Under the pieces are notes generated by a model. That model saw nothing but the letters and a program-made list of their open reading frames with translations, searched no databases and had not been told where the DNA came from. Below, in pieces: positions 47,377-55,516 of a stretch of 64,000 bases of DNA. Location: NCBI GenBank assembly GCA_014084085.1, contig NPFB01000059.1, forward strand, positions 1 through 64,000, written 5' to 3'. How positions within the stretch are numbered: the first letter of the stretch is position 1; every line of letters begins with the position of its first letter. Source of the stretch: Hondaea fermentalgiana. Its lineage: Eukaryota; Sar; Bigyra; Thraustochytrida; Thraustochytriidae. The position numbers and the translations under genes were made by a program.

Positions 47377-49021
47377 CGTCTATCCCTTGCGACGCTCCTT
47401 CTCGCGCGCCCCCTCCTGTTGCGCGGCGTGTCCGTATCTGTTTGCTGACCATACATTTTCTCACCCTCTTTACGATGCCCGTCGATGCCAACCCACATCA
47501 AGCAAGCAGCAGCCTTGAGCCACCATCCAAAAGCCCACGCCGCAATAGGCCTACTACCTCTGTACATGTTGGCGATGGCAACTTGCACGGCACGACAAAT
47601 GCTACGACCGCAGTGGGCCTGGCAACAAGATGAATGTGCCACGCGGTAGGTGTCGAAGATGCAATGCTTTACGTCGAGGGAAATGTTGTTGACTGACTCT
47701 GACGTCCACGATCTTGACGAGGATTGCCGATCATCTTGGCAAAGATGCGCTCGCGTTAGGTGACTCGTACGTAGGTAGTGCTGGAGCAAAAGAAGACCCG
47801 CACAAGCGGCAACGCTTACGTGAACAAATGCGTCGCGCAGGTTTGACAAGTTCGGCATGATGCGGCCACAACAAGCACGTTTGGCGTCGGCATAGAGCAA
47901 ATCGTACCTCCTGGCTGCTCGCGCTTGTATCCATTCTGCCGCCTCGATAATAACGTGGTAGTGGTCGTCGATTTCGTTGTTCTCGATGATAATGGCGCTA
48001 TCGTGCGGCCTTTAAGAGTGGGCAGGACCTTGGCGTCCAGCATTTTCAAGAGGAAAAGAGCCCCGTGCGCAGTCCCCCATGAACGCCACCTCGCCCTGCA
48101 CGGCCAGTATGTCAGGCAAGCGATAATTGTGCGTCTCCATCTTCAAGACAAGTGCGTCGCCCTCTTTGCTCCACGCGCAAAAGGATCTGACGTAGGAGCT
48201 GGTGGCGAGGACGAGGTCGGCGGTCTGCGCGATGCTCGAGACGATGCCTTTATTGCGTCCCACTTTGACGATAATGACGATAAAGACGAAGCCAAAGACA
48301 AATGTCAAGAAAAAAAAAGACGAGAGTAGAGTATATATAGGTGAAAATGAGAGATGGGAGCAGACATCCTGTCGACAGCTCGCCATGCACCAATGTGCTC
48401 CCACCGGAGGGGAATTTCATTTCAGGCCTGACTGTGAAGACTCACTTTGGCGTTTCGCTGGGCCGCGTTCCAGACCCGCTTGATCGTCGTCAGCGTCCGA
48501 CAGCTCCGTGTCGCCATATGCGGCTTCCGCTCACTCGTCTTCTTCACGCCACGAATCAACTCATGCGGGTCCCCGCTCCGCCTCGGTCTACATTCATCAC
48601 CCGCGTCCTGTCCCCGCCCAATCCCGGTCCATTTCTCTTCAAGTTCTGCGCACCGGCATCGCCCTGGCCCCTGGCCTTGTCCTCCTCCTGGTCCTCGTCC
48701 TTGTCCCCCTCCAGCCGTCATTCGCCGGAGACACGATCGGTCTTGTACACAGGATCTCGCATCAATCGGCGAGCTACCAAAACCTGGCTTTTGCGTGGGC
48801 TTTCCGATCCTCCCGGGGCGCGTAGGCAAGGCCTAGCGGCTCCTAGCCCGCGCTCAGGCTGTCGGACTCGAGGCAGGCCGAGTCCAAGTCCGGCGAGCAG
48901 AGCGCCAAGCCCGACGATCGCTCGCACGTACACGCACGCAGGCTCGCGAGGACAAGCACGCACGCACGCGCGGCAGCAGGCAGGCAGGCAGGCAGGCAGG
49001 CCGGAGGAGCAGCGAGAGAAG
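47377..49021. other. Divergent intergenic region, possible small ORF
   Basis: This 1.6-kb region separates the divergent methyltransferase and dienoyl-CoA isomerase genes. A minus-strand ATG at 48386 opens a 125-codon frame to 48012, with a hydrophobic segment (about 20-42) and a natural-looking soluble tail. No homology is recognised, so I do not call it a gene. The plus-strand frame running into the ECH1 gene from 48341 lacks an upstream ATG and is 5' leader. A CAGG array lies at 48977-49000. Confidence 0.45.
48977..49000 (+). repeat. CAGG tetranucleotide array in 5' leader
   Basis: Six CAGG units end 21 bases before the ATG at 49022, so they are probably transcribed in the 5' untranslated region. 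Confidence 0.9.
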
Positions 49022-49873
49022 ATGACGCGCGTGGAGGACTTGAAACTCACGGCGCTCCAGGTGCATCGCGAGGGCCATGTTGTGACCGTGGAGCTCGCCA
49101 GGCCCAAGGTCGGTAACGCCATGAATGCCGCCTTCTGGAAAGAGTACCGCGAGGTCTTCCAGACTCTCGCCAACGACGGCGAGTGCAGGGCTATTCTTGT
49201 CAAGGGACAGGGACGCTTCTTCAGCGTCGGCCTCGACATCAAGGAACCCAGTGTCCTCGGCGGCGACCCCAAGGTTACCGAAAAGGTCGAGCCTGCTCAC
49301 AGGTTCTTCCGTACCCGTCGCGAGGTGATGCCGATGCAGGAAACCTTTACTGCCATGGAGCGCTGCCCGCAGCCTGTTATCGCCTGCGTGCACAGCGCGG
49401 CTATTGGCGGCGCGATTGACCTGCTCACGGCCTGCGACATTCGTCTCTGCAACGAAGAAGCTTACTTTTGCATCCAAGAGGTCAATGTTGGCATTGCCGC
49501 CGACGTCGGCACGCTCCAGCGTCTCCACCACACGATTGGCAACAATAGCCTTGCCCGTGAGCTCGCTTACACGGGCCGCCGCATGGGTGCTCAAGAGGCA
49601 TTTCGCGCGGGCTTTGTCAGCAACGTCTACCCGGACACGGAGACCTTGTACAAGGAGGGCAAGGCGCTTGCCGAGCTCATCGCCTCCAAGTCCCCGATTG
49701 CCGTCGCTGGCACCAAGGACAACCTCAACTTTAGCCGTGAGCACACCGTGACGGACTCGCTCGAGCGCGTCGCGACCTGGAATGCAGCGGCGATCCAGAC
49801 CCGCGAAGTCATCATGGCTGCCACGGCCGCTCTGAAGAAGGACGGACCCAAGCCCAAGTTTGCCAACCTCTGA
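49022..49873 (+). CDS. ECH1: Delta3,5-delta2,4-dienoyl-CoA isomerase
   Basis: The 283-residue crotonase-family enzyme matches mammalian ECH1 rather than enoyl-CoA hydratase. The three catalytic acids of rat ECH1 (Asp176, Glu196, Asp204) correspond to Asp133 in IGGAIDLLTACD, Glu153 in IQEVNVGI and Asp161 in IAADVGTLQRL, with identical spacing. The stretches GNNSLARELAYT and SKSPIAVAGTK also follow ECH1. It shifts conjugated double bases... that is, it isomerises 3,5-dienoyl-CoA to 2,4-dienoyl-CoA during oxidation of unsaturated fatty acids. There is no N-terminal mitochondrial leader. The C-terminus is KFANL; ANL resembles the peroxisomal signal of catalase (KANL), so peroxisomal import is plausible. 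The ATG at 49022 directly precedes conserved sequence; the open frame upstream lacks an ATG. Leader sequence contains a CAGG array. Confidence 0.94.
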   Translation: MTRVEDLKLTALQVHREGHVVTVELARPKVGNAMNAAFWKEYREVFQTLANDGECRAILVKGQGRFFSVGLDIKEPSVLGGDPKVTEKVEPAHRFFRTRREVMPMQETFTAMERCPQPVIACVHSAAIGGAIDLLTACDIRLCNEEAYFCIQEVNVGIAADVGTLQRLHHTIGNNSLARELAYTGRRMGAQEAFRAGFVSNVYPDTETLYKEGKALAELIASKSPIAVAGTKDNLNFSREHTVTDSLERVATWNAAAIQTREVIMAATAALKKDGPKPKFANL

Positions 49874-50477
49874 TTTTCTCTCTTTTTATAAACAAGTAAA
49901 GGCTGCGTATCGATGTGATTCCATGTTTGGTTTTCCCATGCATGCCACACGCCGCGAGCTCTGCTTCTCTTTGTTTTACGCGTTTCATTTCCTCTTTTCT
50001 TCTTCGTAATCCTTTTCTTTTCTTTTCTTTTCTTTTTCACACACAGCGATCGACCCCACGCGTTGCAGAAACAGAAAGCAAAACTTCATGCGTACGTGTC
50101 GTTTAAAGGTGTTCCTCCTCGCCATGCGCGCGTCGCCCACAAATTTTTCTGTGGTCCTCTAGCATCGGTCCTTCCTCGCTCTTCCGTCACGGAGCCGCCC
50201 GTGACCCTCGTTCTTGCGCTCTGCCCCGTCACGAATCTCTTTCTGGTGGTGTGGCGAATTCGTCCCTTTTTACAGTTCGCCGCCACGTGGAAGAGAGTTC
50301 GGCCTCCTTGCTGCACTCGCCATCATACTGCCGCACTCGTTGCGTGCACACCCCCTACAAGACGAGGCCTCCTTCTCCTCCTGCATTTCACACTTAGTAG
50401 TATGCTGGTAGTAATGATGTAGTAGGCCTACGAGAGAGGCGCCAAACGAGAGCAAATCCAATTCCTCGCGCGCGACC
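49874..50477. other. Spacer, no gene seen
   Basis: The 3' flank of ECH1 and upstream region of the PH-DnaJ gene, both on the plus strand. It contains a TTTTC run (50008-50037). No supported feature otherwise. Confidence 0.55.
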
Positions 50478-52580
50478 ATGGAGGAGGTGCGGCAGCTGCT
50501 GCGCGAGAGCCGCGCGGCCCTCGAGTCCGCGCGCAAGGACCTCGAGGAGTGCCAGCGTCTGCAGGCGGCGCTGCAACAAGACGCATGGACCGCGGACGAG
50601 GCAAGAACGGCGGCGACGGCGGCGGCGAGGACGCCGGCGCCCTCGCCCGCGACGTACGCGAGCGCGAGCGCGAGAACGCCGCACGAAAGCAGCGCGCTCT
50701 CCTCCGGCTCGTCGCGAGAGCTGCCTCCCGGTCCACCCCCCCCGCCGCCGTCGCCGCCGCCGCCGCCACTTGACGGGCCCGTGCTCGACATGAGCGCCGC
50801 CCCCGTGGACCTCGAGGCCGAATCGGCCGAAGAACGTCGCCCGCGCAAGGCCTCCGAGGCCCTCGTAGGCGCAGAGCAGCGTCGCATGTCCATGGCTTCC
50901 TCCACAGTGCAGCTCGCAGACGAAAACGGCAACGAGACGAATGGTCAAGACGCTGTCAACGACGACGATGACGACCTCGCCGGCGAACACGCAGATGAGT
51001 CCGACGATGACGACGATGAAGATGATGCGGGGGCCACCATCACCTCGGGTCTCAATATTGGCGGTGTCGAGGACCAGATCATATCCTCGCCCAGTGCCGA
51101 GGAAAGCGATGAGGCCGCCTCGAAGGCAGCAGCGAGCAAGGCAAGGGTGCCCATGACCGCTGGCGGCCTCTTTCCCGTTGACGAAGACGAGCTCATGGAC
51201 GATCTCTTGCTGCTCCTCCCGCCACCAAAGGCAACGCTTCAAACCGGGTTTTCGATGCGCACCCTGCGTCGACCTTCGCAGGTTCCCGTGGGCGACGGTG
51301 AGATCGACCCGGAGGTCGCCAAGGAGGCAACCGATGTGGAAAACCCAGAAGACGAGGAGATGAAGCACTTGGAGCCCAAGTATGTTATGATGCGTCTCGC
51401 CGGGTACCTCCGCAAGCTCTCTTCGACGGGGAAATTGTTTGCCGTGCCGAGAATGCGCTGGTTCATGCTCGACGGCAACTTGCTCAGCTACAGCGCCAAA
51501 CCGGAAAGCCCGAGGGTAAAACGCATCATGAAGCTCGACGACGCCAATTGCACAGTCTACACGCAGGATCCCAAAAAGCTCGACGCGGGCAAGCCCTGCC
51601 TCTTTTACATTTACGTTGTTCCGGCCTCGCCGCTGGAACGCAAGTTGCGCATGACAACCGAGTCCGAGGAGGAGGCCCGTCATTGGCATGCGGCCATCAA
51701 CAATAACATTCTCTGCGCTGCGGAATCGCGCCGCTTCGGGCTCAAGTCCATGAATCGTCTGCGCCGTACGGAGAGTCGTCGAACGTCTCAAGTTGGCATG
51801 GACATGTCTGAGCAGCCTCGAGAGCTCCCCAAGACCTATTACGACATCCTTGGCGTACCTCCTGATGCCAAGGCGGCACAGATTCGTAAGACGTACTACG
51901 TTCTGGCAAAGAACTATCATCCCGACAAGAACCCGGACGTGGATACCAAGGCATTTGCCGAGATCAGCCGCGCATACAGCGTTCTCAAGGACAAGACCCT
52001 TCGCAAGAGCTATGATCTCTGCGAGACCGTCAAGTCTGCGTTCCGTCTCGGCGTTCTTGCAATCAAGCATGAGCAGGATGGCTCGTTTTCGCGCCGCGTT
52101 GTCTTTTTCCTCGACCGTCACTTCGAAAACCTCATTTGGCAGCCCGAATCTCGCGGGAGCGTGCTCAAGCCGGGTTACTCACGCATCGAGCTCCGCTACA
52201 TTCATCGCATCTACGCAGGCGAAGACGACGAGTCTCTCACCTTTGGCGAGATGCGTGTCGACGACCGTGCCTCCGACAACGGCAGTGGAGACGATAACGA
52301 CAACGCCTCTGATAATGCCTCTGACGACGACAACGCCAACAGTGGCGGCTTCGACCATGAAGACAATCAGGATTTGGACGATAAGTCGCGCGCTGCGCGG
52401 ACGCTCTGCATCCACATGTCTCCGCACGCAAAGAAAATCGGATACTCTTCCGTTTTCATCGAGCTTGACACGCCCGACGCGCGTGATGATATCCTCGATG
52501 GTCTGCGAATTCTCCGCTGTGGCGCGAGTATGCTCTTCCAGCAGAATTTGGACGAGATGAAGGCGAATGATCTCCGTTAA
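50478..52580 (+). CDS. PH domain / DnaJ (J) domain protein
   Basis: The 700-residue product starts with a coiled coil (1-40), then a long disordered stretch with poly-Pro (about 77-95) and Asp/Glu runs. A pleckstrin-homology domain spans about 304-412: AGYLRKLSS...RWFMLDGNLLSYSA...EEARHWHAAI, including the signature tryptophan. A J domain follows at about 452-515 (YYDILGVPP, HPD at 481-483, FAEISRAYSVLKD), so it should stimulate an Hsp70. The C-terminus (about 525-700) reads VFFLDRHFENLIWQP...RIELRYIHRIYAGED...SVFIELDTPDARDDILDGL. That resembles the second-half pattern of a PLC-type PH domain with an acidic insert. It could recruit Hsp70 to phosphoinositide membranes (inference). The ATG is in a gaccATGG context. 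The terminal PH assignment is tentative. Confidence 0.85.
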   Translation: MEEVRQLLRESRAALESARKDLEECQRLQAALQQDAWTADEARTAATAAARTPAPSPATYASASARTPHESSALSSGSSRELPPGPPPPPPSPPPPPLDGPVLDMSAAPVDLEAESAEERRPRKASEALVGAEQRRMSMASSTVQLADENGNETNGQDAVNDDDDDLAGEHADESDDDDDEDDAGATITSGLNIGGVEDQIISSPSAEESDEAASKAAASKARVPMTAGGLFPVDEDELMDDLLLLLPPPKATLQTGFSMRTLRRPSQVPVGDGEIDPEVAKEATDVENPEDEEMKHLEPKYVMMRLAGYLRKLSSTGKLFAVPRMRWFMLDGNLLSYSAKPESPRVKRIMKLDDANCTVYTQDPKKLDAGKPCLFYIYVVPASPLERKLRMTTESEEEARHWHAAINNNILCAAESRRFGLKSMNRLRRTESRRTSQVGMDMSEQPRELPKTYYDILGVPPDAKAAQIRKTYYVLAKNYHPDKNPDVDTKAFAEISRAYSVLKDKTLRKSYDLCETVKSAFRLGVLAIKHEQDGSFSRRVVFFLDRHFENLIWQPESRGSVLKPGYSRIELRYIHRIYAGEDDESLTFGEMRVDDRASDNGSGDDNDNASDNASDDDNANSGGFDHEDNQDLDDKSRAARTLCIHMSPHAKKIGYSSVFIELDTPDARDDILDGLRILRCGASMLFQQNLDEMKANDLR

Positions 52581-53532
52581 GGATACGCTTTTCTTTGTCT
52601 CTTCTCTCGCTGAAAGATTTCCAAGATGGCTCTTTCGCTTTTTCGCCAATGATGGAGTTTTCCCGGGCAGGTCAATATCCACAGCGCTTCGATTCAAGGC
52701 CACCTTATAAGCTTTTCTACGGTCAGGCACCGCGAGTCCTGCTGGCAATGTGCCTGCTGCTGTTAGTGCACAGGCAGTGATTGGATGCAGGCTCCAATAG
52801 CCCAATCGAGGCTTGGGTCTTGATGCTCATCTCTTGCTGGCCCGGAGCCTTCGTTTATGTCTCTCCCAAACCAAAAAAAAACTTTCATTGCCGTCCACGC
52901 TTTCTTCTTTTTCGGGAGGTGGTCATTGGGTAAATGGGGCGCTCACGTTTATGGAGACATTCTCGGCGACCTTGCGAACGCCGCATGCTCCCAGGATCCT
53001 CCGCCCAGGGAGTGTATAATTTACTTGATTCCTTCGTCAATCATATCCGGTGAGTCAGTCAGTCAGTCAGTCACTGGCAGTCAGTCAGTTAGTTGGTTGG
53101 ACGTGCATTCATCCATCCATCCATCCATCCATCCACTCACCTATGCACCCATCCATGCATCAGTCCATTGTCCGTCGACAATCTGCCTGCTTGTCGGTCT
53201 GTGAGTGAGACCTAGATCTAATCAATAAAACCGAAAAATGAAAAAGCTGAAAGAAAAAGAAAAGATAAACGTCCGCCTGGTGGCCCTTTCCCGATTCGGG
53301 GACATTGCGTCCCGGACCGAACCCCGACCTTGGCGGCCAACACTACACAACACAAGGCAACTCATTGCAATGAAACACTATACAGTGCAATGGGGTGCAA
53401 AGTGAGCGCAAGCACGACAAAGTTTATGTGACGAGGAACCTGAACACGTCGCGGGCTTCACGAGGAGACTCTAGACACGGAACGAACAAGGCGCGCAGCT
53501 CACGCCGAATTCGGCCCAAACGGAGCGGGACG
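52581..53532. other. Spacer with GTCA and CATC microsatellites
   Basis: Between two plus-strand genes. It holds the repeat at 53053-53136. The frame leading into the membrane-protein gene from 53395 is basic, lacks an ATG and is taken as leader. Confidence 0.55.
53053..53136. repeat. GTCA array followed by CATC array
   Basis: GTCA units (53053-53073, with a second short block to 53089) are followed 20 bp later by seven CATC units (53109-53136). CATC is the reverse complement of the GATG/GGAT type seen at 37.7 and 40.9 kb. Confidence 0.85.
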
Positions 53533-55350
53533 ATGGGTCTGCTGCAAGGAGCCATGGCGCTGGCCCTGCTGGTGGCTACAGCAGCGCATACAGGGGAGGC
53601 GCTGACGATTTCGCTCAATGAGGCGAACTTTACGCCGCCAGCATACGTGCCCGCGTCCAACATCCTGGGCCAGCACAAGGGCGGGATGCGCTCCACCAAC
53701 GTTATTGCATTGCCTGCTTCCTCCGAAGAAGAGTCTTCCACCTCAAGTACACCAACCGAGGAAGACAACAGCTGGAAGGACTACTGGATCGGTCTCACGG
53801 TTGCGCCAATCGTCATTTTCGTGTTTTTCCTGCTCTGGTTCATTGGACTGTGCTGCCAGCCCTTCTGCAAGTTCGCGTATCGCAAAGATGCGGTCTTTCG
53901 CTTCCGAGGCTTCATTGCTTTTTGCATTCTCTGTCTGGGCAGTCTCATTGTATGGATTTGCTGCTTTGCAGTAGACAGCGATCTACAAGGCGGGATTTCG
54001 AGTGCAAAGAACAGCCTCGTCACTGTCCAAGAGCTTCTAGAGGACTGGGACGCTCTCCTCGCGGACGCACAGGTCCAAATGGGTCGCATTGAGATCAACA
54101 TTACCGATACGCAGGCCATCTGCATCGAAGAAACCAGCGACAATCCCGACGCACGAACCGCCATCAATGCTGCTGTCAACACGCTCACAGGTTACCTCGA
54201 CTCTGCAGATGCGGGTATTGTCCAGGCTCTTGGCTACTTGTCGCAAGCAGATGCACTCATTGACGGCGTCTTGGAGGCACCGGCCGAGACCGTCACATCG
54301 ACAGTCATTCTCACCTGGGGTCTCGTCATGTTCTTTTTGGTACTCTTTCTCTTTGGTGCAACCTCCCTGCAATATCTAAATCCGGGTGGCGCTCAAGCAA
54401 AAAGATGCAAACGCTGTCTCGTGAAGACCTCGTGTCTTACCATCTTCACAATCGGTCTCTTCTTCATCGCCCTGTCGATTCTCATTGCTTCGGCATTGCA
54501 TGCTGCGTCCACGGTGGGGGCAGACGTCTGTGGACCGAACCCGGACTTTACCTTTCAGCGCCTGATTAGCGAAGATGATGGAAGCCCGATGCTTGAAACG
54601 CGAAGAGTGGGAGCCGAGGCTGGTCTTTGTGAGCCCATCCCGAACAGCGCGCTTAGCGGGAGCAACAATCGTGATCCGCCCGGTCTGGCGTATTTCCTGT
54701 GTTTTTACCAGACGTGCCAAGGCGAGACAGTCGTGCTGGATATTCTTGACGAAATTGGCGAGCTTGCTAACAGCTGGACGTGGCCTTCTTTGCCGAGCGA
54801 TACCCCGGCGCCATGCGTGGACGCATACGACGCCCTCATGAATGAAACAATCGCCGTAGCAACCGACCTTGTCCTGTCAGCCGTCGAGCTCTTTCGCTGT
54901 GACCGCATCAATCCAATTTACACGGCCATGGTTCATGATACCTTTTGCAACAAGATCGTGTCCACCTCAATCACAGCGTGGAAATACTCTTTATCTGGGA
55001 GCGTCTTCTTGCTCTTAGCCATGGGGGTCCAGAGGCACTTTTACCTTGGCAAGACGAGAGATCACGTGTTCAAGAGCAATACCTGCGCTCGTCGAGGTGC
55101 AGGTCTGTCAAGCTCTACGGATTTTGACGCGGGCGACGCCGATGACGAGGATGATCCGTCGAGCCAGTATTGCTCAAATAACACGGCAATGCTCGCAGGA
55201 ACACCTCGCACCAGCTTACGATCCGCCAAGGCTATCTCTGTGGGGTCCGCCTCACCATATGCCTCGGATAGCTCGCGCAGCAGAACTAGTTCGGCTTCGA
55301 CGTCTCCGGCGGCATCACCGGGGGATCGTGCAAGTCTTGTCATTCTCTAA
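53533..55350 (+). CDS. Five-pass tweety/prominin-like membrane protein
   Basis: The 605-residue product starts with a signal peptide (MGLLQGAMALALLVATAAHT). Five membrane segments follow at about 84-112, 125-148, 257-282, 302-330 and 480-505. This gives an extracellular N-terminus, two short cytoplasmic turns, two large extracellular loops (about 150-256 and 331-479) and a cytoplasmic Ser-rich tail. That is the topology shared by prominins and tweety-family proteins. The second loop has several cysteines (DVCGPN, GLCEP, FLCFYQTC, APCVDA, FRCDR, TFCNK) that could form disulfides, and NIT and NET glycosylation sequons occur in the loops. These families shape membrane protrusions or cilia. Sequence identity to either is not clear by eye. 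The ATG at 53533 (A at -3) directly starts the signal peptide. Confidence 0.6.
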   Translation: MGLLQGAMALALLVATAAHTGEALTISLNEANFTPPAYVPASNILGQHKGGMRSTNVIALPASSEEESSTSSTPTEEDNSWKDYWIGLTVAPIVIFVFFLLWFIGLCCQPFCKFAYRKDAVFRFRGFIAFCILCLGSLIVWICCFAVDSDLQGGISSAKNSLVTVQELLEDWDALLADAQVQMGRIEINITDTQAICIEETSDNPDARTAINAAVNTLTGYLDSADAGIVQALGYLSQADALIDGVLEAPAETVTSTVILTWGLVMFFLVLFLFGATSLQYLNPGGAQAKRCKRCLVKTSCLTIFTIGLFFIALSILIASALHAASTVGADVCGPNPDFTFQRLISEDDGSPMLETRRVGAEAGLCEPIPNSALSGSNNRDPPGLAYFLCFYQTCQGETVVLDILDEIGELANSWTWPSLPSDTPAPCVDAYDALMNETIAVATDLVLSAVELFRCDRINPIYTAMVHDTFCNKIVSTSITAWKYSLSGSVFLLLAMGVQRHFYLGKTRDHVFKSNTCARRGAGLSSSTDFDAGDADDEDDPSSQYCSNNTAMLAGTPRTSLRSAKAISVGSASPYASDSSRSRTSSASTSPAASPGDRASLVIL

Positions 55351-55516
55351 TTCTCTCTTTGAAAAACAAAAACTCCCAAGCGCTCTCAAGTGCAAGAAAA
55401 ATCAATGTGTTCGTTTTCATCTTCTTTTCATACACTTAGGCTACAACAAAGACACACCGTCTTTGAAAATAAACATAGACTCAGACAAACAGGCAGTCAG
55501 TCGGTCACGTAGGAAA

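Noticed and set aside
47925..48329. Plus-strand 134-codon frame
   Set aside because: It starts at TTG without ATG, has a charged low-complexity tail and lies antisense to the slightly better minus-strand frame. No domain.
48341..49021. Upstream extension of the ECH1 frame
   Set aside because: There is no ATG; the sequence is Arg/Pro/Ser rich and includes a translated CAGG array. Conserved ECH1 sequence starts right after the ATG at 49022.
50394..52121. Long minus-strand open frame (575 codons) opposite the PH-DnaJ gene
   Set aside because: It is the antisense shadow of a domain-bearing gene in GC-rich DNA. It has no recognisable domain and translates the acidic codons into Arg/Val/Ile runs.
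53230..53345. GC-rich partly palindromic sequence as a possible structured RNA
   Set aside because: It does not fold as a tRNA or 5S RNA by eye, and the complementary arms are short and interrupted.
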